In this document: positions 54,531 to 64,000 of the stretch, in pieces
Layout: each line of letters starts with the position of its first letter
Numbering within the stretch: position 1 is the stretch's first letter
NCBI GenBank assembly: GCA_963383645.1
Contig: OY726571.1
Location: 17,177,376 to 17,241,375, forward strand
Origin: Muscardinus avellanarius
Lineage: Eukaryota > Chordata > Mammalia > Rodentia > Gliridae
Direction of reading: 5' to 3'
DNA length: 64,000 bases
The notes under the pieces: model-generated
The model's input: only the letters and a program-made list of their open reading frames with translations
Told to the model about the DNA's origin: nothing
Database searches by the model: none
Program-made: the position numbers and the translations under genes

Positions 54531-54865
54531 AATTTTTTGTATAAAGATAATTTCATCTGCAAATAGAAATAATCTTACTTCTTCTAACCTGAATGCCTCT
54601 TATTTTCTTGCCTAATTGAGCTCAGCATAACTTTGAATAGGTATGAGACTTGTACTGTTCCAGAACTTAGGAAGACTAGATTCAGTATCTCATTATGAAT
54701 TAGAATTTCAGCTATACATTTTCATAAATGCTATTTATTAATTTGAGTCCATTACCTTCTATTGTCAGCTTATGAAATTATTTTGGATTTTGTCAAATGC
54801 TTTTTTACTTATTGAAATAATCATGTGGCATTTGTTATTTCTTCAGTTGATATGGTGGATTTTGT

Positions 54866-54925
54866 GTGTGTAAACTAACCAACATTGATTTATTTTTTGT
54901 GTGTAAACTAACCAACCTTACACTA
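54866..54925. repeat. Short direct duplication in ancient L1
   Basis: GTGTGTAAACTAACCAAC is present twice, about 38 bp apart, within the broken reverse-transcriptase region. Confidence 0.75.
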
Positions 54926-55149
54926 TTAGAAGAAATCACAGTTATGGTGTCTAGTTCTTTTTATGTGCTGTGGAAGCTGATTTGTTATTTAGTTGAGGAG
55001 TTTTACATTTATGTTAATGAAGAATATATGAGTGTCTTTTCTATGTATATAATTTTTGTCTAGCTTTGATGTCAGGGTAATACTGGCTTCTGAGAATGAA
55101 GTATGATATGTTCCTTATTTACTGATCTATATTTAAGAATTTGTGTAGA

Positions 55150-55765
55150 ATTGGTTTTAAATTTCCCATGTAAAAATTTAGGAGTGAGATGGGTGAAGGA
55201 ATGGAAGAGGGAAGGAAAGAGAGGAATGGGAAGGAAAAAACAGAATAATGCTCTGTATGTGTGTGTGTGTGTATATATAATATATATAATATCTGAGCCT
55301 CATTATCATGTACAGAAAAGGAGGAGCAGAGGCTAAGAGGAAGTATGGGGAAGAATCAGACTAAATAATGTTATGTGCACATATTAATGTATTACTATGA
55401 ATCTAAGTATACATGAATCTCATGTACAATAACAATACACCAATAATTAACACAGGGGACTTCAGAGATACACGGTGAGAGACCAGTAGACTAGTGGAAC
55501 AAAGATGGGGGCATGCAAGTGGAAGGGGAAAAGGATTTAAAAGAGAACAGTTCAAATGATGCTATAGCAACATATAAAGGTATTTCTCCCCATTTCACTA
55601 CCATGTCCTGGGAGGGAGGAGTAGGGAGCAGAGTATGAGCGGGAAAGCAATTCCCCAAGAGCTGTAGGAATGTATATTGGTACCACTTTGGGTCTCACTG
55701 TGATGTATAACTGCAATGCACTAATAAAAATTAAAAAGATTAATAAAATAAAATTTGTCATGTTA
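55150..55765 (+). mobile_element. L1 3' UTR fragments, opposite orientation
   Basis: Two 3' UTR-like blocks: AATCTCATGTACAATAACAA with CACCAATAATTAACAC, and CACTGTGATGTATAACTGCA with CACTAATAAAAATTAAAAAG. The second ends in A-rich DNA. They interrupt the minus-strand ancient L1. Confidence 0.65.
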
Positions 55766-56448
55766 TTTCCTCACCCATTATTTACTTAAGACTATTGTCA
55801 ATTTTTACACATCTATGAATTTCCTACAGATTTTTAATTCCATCATAGTGTGTTTAGAGAACGTACTTTTTCTGTGTTGTCAGTTGTTAATATGAGGATG
55901 ACGTGTACGCGATGAGTCACATTTCTTCTGCTGCTCTCAAGATTCTTTGTCTTTTGACAGTTTGATTATGGTGTGTATGGCATAGATCTCGGAGTTTATC
56001 CTACCTGGAGCTTGTTGAGTCTCTTAGATTTATACATCATTTTCATCAAATCTTGGGAGACTTTTGTCATTGTTTCTACAGAGATTTTGCTCTTTCTCCT
56101 TTCTTTTGTGACTCCCATTATTCCTCTGTTGGTACTTGATGTTACCCCATGGGTTTCTGAAAGTCTGTTTATTTTCTTTATTCTATTTAATTTCCCCTAC
56201 TTCCAATTAAATAATCTCAGTTGACTTATGTTTATTTCACTGATTTTTACATAATATCCTTCTCCAACAGGACTCATAACTGAAGCATTTATTATTATTA
56301 TTATTTTTGTTTTTATTTTTATTTTTATTGTTATTATTAGCTACAAACAAATCCACCATCTCTCCATTCTCATTTCTGAAGGAAAAGATACAAAAGTGAG
56401 AGTTCCCAAAGTTTTTTAATTTATTTTTTATTTTATTTTTTATTTTTG

Positions 56449-56633
56449 GTGGTACTAGGGTTCCGGGAACCCCTTCTACCTCCGGGTTACACTTCCAGAC
56501 CTATTTTTATATATATATTTTTAATTTGGAAACAAGAACTCTTAAGCCAGCGCGGCTGTCTTTGAACCAGCGCGATCCCCCTGTCTCCGCCTCCCAAGTG
56601 CGGGGATTACAAGCGTGCGCCACCATGCCCGGC
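56449..56633 (-). mobile_element. Young-type SINE inside the ancient L1
   Basis: GGTGGTACTAGGGTTCCGGG, CTACCTCCGGGTTACACTTC, CTTAAGCCAGCGCGGCTGTC and GCGTGCGCCACCATGCCCGG retain several CpGs. Confidence 0.92.
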
Positions 56634-57175
56634 AAATTTTTAAATTTAATATAAATAAATTAAACTCAAGAATACAATCAAGAAGGAACTAAAACTAGTA
56701 ATGGGTTGCCAAGTAAATAAAAATTCAAACAAAACCATTAATTTTTAGCATATCCTTCAAAAATAATTTTAAATTGGAAAAAAGACATAATCTCTGAATT
56801 AGAAAGAATCAATTAAGTGGAGTACATTTAATCTATTTTTTGTTTTTCTGTTTCTGTTGTAATTTTTGTTGAAAATTGGACATTTAAAATACAATGTGTC
56901 AAGTCTAGAAATAATATTCTCCCTCCTACCAGGATTTTTCATTGTTGCTTATTGTTCTTGCTGTTTTTGTGTTTGTAGTTGGTAAAAGTTTCAACTCAGC
57001 CTTAATCTTCACTTTTTGCTTACACAAAAGTTTTAAGATTACTAGTGAGAAATTAGGGCCTTCTTGCATCTGTTGTGGATGTGCAAATAGCTTTGTATAC
57101 TTGTGTGGCCTTCTAGAGTCCCAAGAACATGTTGGAGCTTTTCAAAGCTTCCCTTAGCCAGCTTATTACCCAGAT

Positions 57176-57300
57176 TTCTTCCTTTCTTTTTTCTTTTCTT
57201 TTCTTTTCTTTCCCTTTTCTTTCTTCCTCCCTCTTCTCCCCTCCACTCCTTTCCTCTCTTTTTTTCTTCTTTCCTTCCTTTCTATCTTCCTTCTTTTTTT
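57176..57300. repeat. Polypyrimidine (CTTT/CCTT)n tract
   Basis: About 125 bp of almost pure pyrimidine on the plus strand; could adopt triplex structure. The overlapping Ser/Phe-rich frame is an artefact. Confidence 0.9.
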
Positions 57301-57850
57301 AAGAATCCTGATGAGCCTCTTACTCATAACTGGTTAGGCTATCTTAGACAGCTGTGATCTTAAAACACTTGCTGCTGATGATTTTCAACTTTTCACATGG
57401 AGGTTTTCAGAGAGCTACTGGGTAAACTGAATAATGAAACTTATCTGGAAATGGGGCTCTTTGGGGAACTCCAAACCAAACTTCTGCCCTCCAGTGGCTA
57501 CTAGGCTGCTGGTTTTCCTAAATACCTTCATTACAAGTTTGTTTCTTTTTGAGGCTACCATGGATCTGGGAGTAGTAAAATGGAAAGAGGGCATGTTAAA
57601 TTACCACAAGGTTCACTTTACTTTTTCACTTAACCTTTTTTATTCTGTCAGACCTTCACATCTTGTTGTAAACCTTTGCTTAATTTCCAGAATTCTGAAA
57701 CCATAATTTTCTTTGATTTTTGCCTGTGTTCACTTTGATTTTATGGAACTTTGGAGAGCCTTAGTCCACTATTCTGGGAATGTTTTCTCAATAATTTACT
57801 TGTAAACATAGAGCTCCAATAATTAAAGAGAAATGTATTATTATGTCAAT

Positions 57851-57873
57851 TTATGTATGTATGCGTATGTATG

Positions 57874-57932
<59 letters not shown>
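57851..57932. repeat. (TATG)n(AT)n microsatellite
   Basis: TATG units pass into about 28 AT dinucleotides. Confidence 0.95.
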
Positions 57933-57935
<3 letters not shown>

Positions 57936-59277
57936 CCACTGTTTGGTTTGCAATTAAATTTCTAGTATGCTTAAATTAAAAAAAAAACTTTCTTCTCCAT
58001 GGGAATATTTAGAAATATGCTGGCAATGTATTTTCAATATAAGATTAATTGCTTTTATTCTAATAAGGCTATTGAAAGTAATTATCTACCTTAAAGGACT
58101 GAATTGAAAATTTAATCTTTAAATTTGAAGGGCAACATTACATTAGAAATAAAGGATCTTGTGACTATGTAGAAAAATACCTGGTTTAAAATAAATAAGT
58201 ACAATGAAGATTTGTCATATATAGCTACCCAGTGTCTAAAATCTGTTCCTATCTAGGGGAAAGCCAATAAATGGGAGGCAGGATCTCATATCCTAGCACT
58301 GAAATGTAACACCATGTAACCCAAAATTTATCAGTTGAATAGTACTGCTGTGGATTCTGAATGTGGAGGTAATGAGGCTAGGAAGAGGCTGAGGCAGGAC
58401 CATATTGGAAGTGGATGGACATGGATCTAACAGTAGGAGAGGCAACGTGGAATACTGGGGACACTTGGAATACTGGGGAAAGGGGAAATTTTTAAAAAGG
58501 TGACCAAGAGAAATTACTTCACAGTGTTCTAAATGTATTGGTCTAATTTATTTATCGTGTTAAATTTTGGTTCAAATTTACTCCTGTTGTAGGTTTTCCA
58601 TGAGAGTAGTGAAAGTTCATGTCTGCCAGCTTGCAGAGAGATTTGAGTCAATCAATAGCCGTAAGTTTGTGAGAGAAGAGAACTAAGCAAATAGTAAAAC
58701 CTGGAATAAAGCATCATTCACAGAAAAGACTCACTTGTGTAAATCCTACCTTTTCCTGAGACAATTCCCAGACTAATTCCTTATATCCTACTCAGTTTAC
58801 ACTAGTCCCTTGATTCTTTCTGATACTCTGTGTGGTTTATCTGATCTGATCATACTCAAATTTTTGACCAAAGTCTAATTTTTGATTCAAAACAATGATT
58901 CTTTATTGAACTTGTAATGACTGTAATAATACAATAAAGAGCAGAACTTTTAACATCAAATAACTTGGCTTGTAGGTAGAAATATGTAAAAGTATAGATA
59001 AAACATTACAGAGAAAATAACCATTTCTATAAATGAAGTATGGAAACACAGTGGAGAAGGAACAGACTTAACAGCTGTAGAGACTGAGGAATCAGATTTG
59101 GAAAAGGTGTATTTTGAGCAGACCTTCACAGCTAAGTAACCTTATCCTAAATTAGATTTGAAGAAAGAGGCAAACATGAAGATAACTGCAGAATCAAAGA
59201 CAGAGAGTCTATGTAGGACTAAAGATTTGGTCAGACTTTAGTTAGTTCAAGTCACACAAAGAAGAAAAAAGATTATT
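57933..59277. other. Intergenic, no recognised feature
   Basis: About 1.3 kb; a short duplication GGAATACTGGGGA(C/A)A occurs at 58450-58483. No exon, RNA or named repeat. Confidence 0.45.
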
Positions 59278-59284
59278 TATTTAT

Positions 59285-59477
59285 TTATTTATTTAATTTT
59301 GGTGGTACTGGGGTTCCTGGAAACCATTCTATCTCTGGGTTACACTCCCAGACCTATTTTATATTTTATTTGGAAACAGGGTCTCTTAAGCCAGCGAGGC
59401 TGGCTTCGAACCAGCGCGATCCTCCTGTCTTCGCCTCCCAAGTGCAGGGATTACAAGCGTGCGCCACCACACCCGGC
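59285..59477 (-). mobile_element. Young-type SINE
   Basis: (TTTA)n, GGTACTGGGGTTCCTGGAAA, AGCCAGCGAGGCTGGCTTCG and GCGCCACCACACCCGGC. AAAAAAGAT(T/A)ATTT on both sides is the probable target repeat. Confidence 0.92.
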
Positions 59478-60070
59478 AAAAAAAGATAATTTGATATAGA
59501 ATAAATGACATACAAGGCACAGTTCTGTTATTTATATGAATATTCGTGGATTTTATCTTCACCAGTCAATGAGGAGGCATTGCTACCATCTTTTTTAGTC
59601 TTCTCACTTTACATGTTGAAAAAAAGGGTCCACAAGTGAATTAGATGGCCTATTTTGGTAGGCAGATTCTGAAATGTTCTCCTGTTATCTCTGCCTCCTG
59701 TTATAAATGCAGAGTGACCTGTCACTAGCTTCTTACCACACCGGAGTATAGTATAAGAGGCAGGATGTCCCCTAGGTGATTACATAAGCGGCAATGCAAT
59801 GCCCATCTGGCTAGCAGACTCTCCTTACTGAATTTTTCTTGTATTAGTTTTGACGCAGTACCTGGCCATGTAGAAAGATCCACCTGGTGAGAATTTGAGA
59901 GCAGTCTGGCTAATAGCTATCAAGTAGTTGATTTCCCAGCCTAATGACCTAGAAGGGACTAAATTCTGCTAACAACCATGTGCTCTTGGAAATGAATCTT
60001 CCCTCAGTCCAGCTGATGTGACCCTGGTAACTGGCTGACGCCTTGTTTTTTAGCCTGGTAAAAGACCTTG

Positions 60071-60585
60071 CAGTAACATCAGGCAGAAAAGCAGAGATTC
60101 CACTGGAGTGATGGAGGGGGTTTAGGGGAGAAAGTGGGGCACAGAATTTAATAGTTGAAATAATACTGCACACACATATGTATATATATTTACCAATACA
60201 TATATATATTTACCAGTTGCAACCTCAGAGGCATATACAGAAAGCAGAAGGGACTCTTGGAGGGAAGTGCTCTGAGCCAAGAGTTGTGTGCATGTATTAT
60301 GTATTCCTATTACTCTATGCCTTAGTATGATGTATAATTTTTTGTGTGTGGGCTTGGGGATGGAACCCAGGGGTATTTGACCTCCGAGCTACACCCCCTG
60401 CTCTATTTTTTATTCTTTAGTTTGAAACAGGGTCTCACTGAGTTGCATAGGGCCTCACTAAGTAGCTGAGGCTGTCTGCGAATCGTGATCCTCCGGTCTC
60501 AGCTTCCCGAATGCTGGGATTACAAACATGGGCCACCACGCCCAGCTTGATGTATAATTATAATATACCAAATAAAAGGTAAAAA
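60071..60585 (+). mobile_element. L1 3' end inserted in the MLT1 LTR
   Basis: Flanked by AAAAGACC(T/C)TG (60060-60070; 60586-60596). It ends TATACCAAATAAAAGGTAAA with a poly-A run, the same 3' terminus type as other L1s here. ORF2 is absent. It carries a SINE of its own at 60340-60547. Confidence 0.75.
60340..60547 (-). mobile_element. SINE nested in L1 nested in MLT1
   Basis: TGATGTATAATT at 60328-60339 and 60548-60559. Inside: GGCTTGGGGATGGAACCCAG, CTCCGAGCTACACCCCCTGC, AGTAGCTGAGGCTGTCTGCG and GGGCCACCACGCCCAGC. Confidence 0.95.
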
Positions 60586-60705
60586 AAAAGACCCTGAAAT
60601 AAATTTCTTGCCAAGAGAATGTCTGAGATAATATGGGATGCTTTAAGCTGCCAACTCTATAGTAATGTGCTCTGCTGAGGTGGATAACTAATACACTTGT
60701 TCAAG

Positions 60706-60765
60706 GTCATACAGGTAGCAAGTTGAGAAATAAGGATATGAAACTTGGCAGCCTGGCTTCGCGTT
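60706..60765 (-). mobile_element. MIR fragment
   Basis: CAAGGTCATACAGGTAGCAA and GCAGCCTGGCTTCGCGTTGG match the reverse MIR core; short. Confidence 0.55.
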
Positions 60766-61914
60766 GGGAAGTTCATGCCAACGTTTTAACTTTTAGAAGC
60801 TTTCTAGGTTACCATGCTTTATTTTACATGGTTTAGTGGTCATTCTTCTAATAACAGTTTTAATTATAGAATTCACCATGGTGAAAGTCAGTACTGGAGT
60901 AGAGTAAGATTTTTCCCCTTGTGGGGTTATTGGGTATTTATTTGCACTGATAGAGATTTTGAATATTTATGGTTGGAGCTAAGACTTTTTGCCCATAACT
61001 GGTATTAAGACAAAGGCAAGCCTGGTGAAAGTCTAGCAACAGGTACATGCGTGGGAGATATTGAGATTCAGATATTGGACTCAATGGAGAAGTCACAGCA
61101 TTCAGCTCGGTTATCCAGACTTTAAACACAGCTACAGAGTGAAATACAGCTGCAGCTCTGAGGATAGCTCTGCTGCAGGTACCAGTTCTTCTGATATACA
61201 GTCCTTTGTGCAGAAGAGGATTGTGTGGGTGTTAAAAGAGCTCTTTCCATTGACCCCACACCTTGGCACTTAAGCAAAACTTGTGGCAAGCCCCAGGTTT
61301 GAGTAAGACAGGCTAGACTTTTTCCTACTTAGCAAGTGCGATGAGTCAGCCTCAGCCCGACAGCACCATGGTCAGATAACCCTGTCACCAGTACATCTTC
61401 AGTGGGTACCAGGAGCGAATGTCTCCCCTTTCTCTGTGGGCCTACCTGTACCTGAGGCAAGAGGACCCCACCCAGTGAACTGTGACAAAGTCCTGCAAGC
61501 AGGCTCTTAGATGTTTGAGCGGGGATGAGGGTGAGCAGCTTTGCAGCTAAGCAGATAAGGGATTAAGGAAGAAAATGTTCATGTAGGTGTCAAGATATTT
61601 TGTATTTAGGCTGATAAGACTGAGACATTTAGATTACATAAAGATTAAAGGAAATAAATATCTATGAAATGCCACAGCACAACCACTCACCTCTACAGAA
61701 AAAATATCTTGAGTAGAATCAATAATTACTCTCTGAAGAAACTTGTTCCTAAATATTCCATACAGCCATAGACTTCCTTGAGAATATTAAGTAAAACCAT
61801 GTAAATTGTTCTTGAAGAGTATGTTCATTAAGTCCATCTATAGTCATTACTAATTAAGTGAATTAAATTCCTCTCTTTAGTTGAGAGAGACACAGATATA
61901 TATTCATATCTCTC

Positions 61915-61972
<58 letters not shown>

Positions 61973-62586
61973 TACTGAAGGCTAAATAGGTAGGAAAATA
62001 TCTCCATTAAGTAGCTTCAAACCTACTGAAAGTGATGTCTTGATTGTGATGTTTGTCAAGTTAATGTCTTACGACTTTCATCTGTGAAAAATAGTGAAGT
62101 GGTTATGCAAATTAATGCATAAAAATAAAAATCCCATATGTGCTAGGAGAGGTTTCCAACCAAAATGCTAATGATACGACATAATAATACTTAGCATTTC
62201 TACATATTTTAATTCAAGGAACTCCAAATGCATTACAAATATATTATCTGCTAAATGAGAGTAGGCAATATTATTTTTCTCTGTTATAAATTCCAGAAGT
62301 GACTGACTATATTCTAATTGAACAATACTTTATTTACAGTTATGAAATCTTGAAGGAAAAAACATCAGAAAATATCCAAGTAAACTTATTAGTATTCTAA
62401 AATATTTCACTTACCCAGTTGAATCAAATGTATGAACAAAACTGCATGCAAATTTGAACATTATAAACATTTTAAAGATGCTTTTAGTATACAACTATTT
62501 AACTTTTTTTTTACTATGCAAGGTTTAATAAACTTGCAAATTCTAGGTTATAAAAATATGACTGTGCCTTAAAGTAACTTAAGAGT
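60766..62586. other. Intergenic, no recognised feature except a GA repeat
   Basis: About 1.8 kb including a 70-codon frame (61061-61273) with no family similarity that I recognise. The (GA)n at 61919-61970 is listed separately. Possible conserved noncoding sequence cannot be judged. Confidence 0.45.
61919..61970. repeat. (GA)n microsatellite
   Basis: About 26 GA units, preceded closely by TCTCTCTAAC so that a short hairpin with the array is possible. Confidence 0.95.
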
Positions 62587-62965
62587 ATATAAGTCAGTTT
62601 CATGTTACTATAGTAAAATACATGAGGTCATTAACATAAAATATGATTTATTTTGGCTCATGTTCTGGAGTCTTCAGTCCAAAATTAGGCAGCCCCATCA
62701 CTTTGGGACTCTGGGGAGGGCAGTCACATCATGGTGGGATTGTGTTGTGAAGCTCTCACACTATGAGCTAGAAAGCAAAAAGAAAGAGGAGAGTACTAGG
62801 ACTGCACAGCCCCCTGGAAGGACAGGCCCCTGATGACCTAAGGACCTCCCACAGGCCCCACCTTAAAGCTTCCACCACCTTCCTGGAGGACTACCCTGGG
62901 GACCAAGATTTTTCCACTTGGGCCTTTGTGGGGGACATTCTTTTAGACCACAGCACTGACTAATG
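62587..62965 (-). mobile_element. MaLR-type LTR
   Basis: TTATTTTGGCTCATGTTCTG, GCAGTCACATCATGGTGGGA, GACCTCCCACAGGCCCCACC and GGGGGACATTCTTTTAGACC are the reverse complement pattern of MST/MLT1 LTRs. It ends ACCACAGCA. Confidence 0.75.
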
Positions 62966-63185
62966 GGGAAAATAACACAGGAGAATGGTTCTAAGATTAA
63001 CCAGATGTTCTGTACTGAAGACACTAAAGGAGGTGCCACAAGGAAACAGAAGAAGGAACACTGACCTGAAATTGGCACTTGAAGGGAAAATTGACCAGAT
63101 TTTGCAATAAAATAGGACTTACCAGGTTTATATAGAAATAAATAAATTTGAAAGATCATGGAATAATATTAAGGCAGCTCTGACT
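62966..63185. other. Intergenic, no recognised feature
   Basis: Short stretch between two LTRs. It could be part of an ERVL/MaLR internal region but shows no coding motif. Confidence 0.4.
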
Positions 63186-63189
63186 GATA

Positions 63190-63660
63190 AAGGGATCAGG
63201 ATATGCCATCCCAAACGTGAAACTCTCCCATGAGAATCATTTTGAGCTGAGGGCATTTGAGTCCCTGAAATTGCTTATCTGTCTGAAAACAGAGGTTCCC
63301 AAAAGAATTCAAGTGTCATAAATCCCCTCCCTGGGAACAACGGTAAGCTTCTTAGAGAGAAGCCAGCCCCACAACTGAAGAACATCTCACAAGATTGTCC
63401 TGTCTCCCATCTATCTCCCTAAGGCCCTTTTACCTTCTCAAAAAGTCATTTCCTTTTTTATAAGTGCCCTTTCTCTTCTCCCCCTTTCTCATACTAAATT
63501 GGGACTATAGATCCTCAATTCTTCCCACCCTTGTTGAGTCTCTCCTCACCTGAGCTCTTCCATTTACATGCACAGTGCACACGATGAAAGCTTGTTTGTT
63601 GGACTCTGTCTTTTGTCAGTCTGATGATCAGAGCCCCCAGCCAATGAACCTAAGATGACT
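63190..63660 (+). mobile_element. ERVL-type LTR (LTR16-like)
   Basis: GATCCTCAATTCTTCCCACC, TTGTTGAGTCTCTCCTCACC, GAGCTCTTCCATTTACATGC and AAGCTTGTTTGTTGGACTCT correspond to the R/U5 side of an LTR16-like element as I recall it. The 5' border is uncertain. Family name is tentative. Confidence 0.5.
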
Positions 63661-64000
63661 TGAGGGAGAAGAGAAAACTTTCCTTCCCGCATGACACACT
63701 GTTGGAACATGAATGCAGAAAGTGCAATGGTGGGGTGAGGCCGAAACGGCAGGCTGGTGTCAGACAGAGGACGGGATGTTTTCTTCAGGAGAGAAACAAC
63801 TAGCCAAGTGCTCCAGGCAGGACAGTAACAAAAATATGTTTGCTTTTTGAATCTCTTATACATCAGAGCTAGAAAATACAGTAATAGAAACAGTTTGGAG
63901 AGGGGAGAATAATCACTTGAATTTTGGACATGGACTCACAAACTATGAGTGCACAGTATGAAAAGTTATTTCTTTAATGTATACCTTTAACTGTCTTATC
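63661..64000. other. Intergenic right end, no recognised feature
   Basis: A 99-codon minus frame (63564-63863) overlaps the LTR and shows no domain. Nothing else seen to the window end. Confidence 0.5.

Larger units (their letters stand above)
50050..55150 (-). mobile_element. Ancient L1 (ORF2 side), repeatedly invaded
   Basis: Old L1 ORF2 and 3' sequence on the minus strand resumes between younger inserts: 50050-50490, 51885-52611, 52820-53148, 54017-54335 and 54530-55150. Examples are CATATGGATAATTTTTTACT, CATGGTAACTCTCTAACATT, GATTACATTGAATTTGAAGA and TTTTGATGTCAGGGTAATAC-like RT sequence. All frames are broken. The N-terminal part of ORF2 is not seen. Confidence 0.8.
55780..57780 (-). 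mobile_element. Ancient L1 5' part (ORF1 and 5' UTR)
   Basis: CTCAAGATTCTTTGTCTTTT, GGAGTTTATCCTACCTGGAG and TATTCCTCTGTTGGTACTTG mirror the antisense ORF1 pattern of the intact ORF1 at 33.5 kb, much diverged. AATTTTTGTTGAAAATTGG and CCTCCTACCAGGATTTTTCA (56860-56940) continue into the 5' UTR. With 50050-55150 it may be one old element that lost its middle. Confidence 0.6.
59640..60705 (+). mobile_element. MLT1-type MaLR LTR with nested insert
   Basis: GGCAGATTCTGAAATGTTCT, TGCTAACAACCATGTGCTCT, AATCTTCCCTCAGTCCAGCT and GGCTGACGCCTTG follow the MLT1 consensus. The end resumes at 60591-60705 with GATGCTTTAAGCTGCCAAC and GGATAACTAATACACTTG. Residues between 60071 and 60585 are a later insertion. 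Confidence 0.78.

Noticed and set aside
60814..61273. Short frames near 61 kb as a coding exon
   Set aside because: No conserved domain, no matching splice sites and frames on both strands overlap.

Overview
The window is vertebrate nuclear DNA from a placental mammal, almost certainly a rodent outside the mouse/rat group. The main evidence is about fifty copies of a composite SINE. Its 5' half is 7SL/B1-like (RGCCGGGCRTGGTGGYGCAC..., TTGTAATCCC...) and its 3' half is ID/tRNA-like (GGGCTGGGAGTGTAGCTY..., GGTTCRATCCCCAGTACC). That layout fits the B1-dID type of SINE I recall from dormouse/squirrel-related rodents, but the sequence alone does not fix the species. Rodent-type L1s, MaLR and ERV LTRs, MIR, L2 and old DNA transposons fill most of the rest. 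There are no prokaryotic features.

Region by region. Positions 1-4560 carry the 5' end of NAF1 on the minus strand: part of intron 2 (1-898), exon 2 (899-1067), intron 1 (1068-4004), the exon 1 coding part (4005-4285) and a CpG-island promoter with a CRE palindrome and an ETS site (to about 4560). This is the only host protein-coding gene I can support. Everything to the right is intergenic DNA upstream of NAF1. 4.6-10 kb: SINEs, a MER2/Tigger fragment next to a minus-strand LTR (6282-about 6750), and a solo LTR with TATA box, poly(A) signal and short flanking repeat (7634-8150). 10-31 kb: SINEs, an L1 inside a SINE (15.2-16.3 kb), ancient L1 5' fragments (17.3-19.4 kb), a plus-strand L1 ORF2 remnant (21.9-23.4 kb), a perfect 55-bp tandem duplication (24.1 kb) and about 5 kb of sequence with little recognisable content. 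32-35 kb: L1 pieces, including an L1 5' half with an open ORF1 and no ORF2. 37.5-38.6 kb: a broken retroviral env remnant. 39-50 kb: SINEs, microsatellites, MIRs and a MaLR LTR. 50-57.8 kb: a heavily invaded ancient minus-strand L1. 59.6-60.7 kb: a three-level nest (SINE in L1 in MLT1 LTR). 62.6-63.7 kb: two further LTRs.

Functionally, NAF1 exons 1-2 encode only the disordered, acidic N-terminus of the H/ACA snoRNP assembly factor; the Gar1-like core domain lies off the left edge. The mobile elements do not form a pathway; they record successive waves of retrotransposition. I found no convincing previously undescribed multi-gene system. The most useful observations are an apparent SINE-L1 chimeric insertion, the ORF1-only L1, a SINE subfamily with long target-site duplications, and the nested insertions that give relative ages. 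All repeat family names are from memory of consensus sequences, without a database search.
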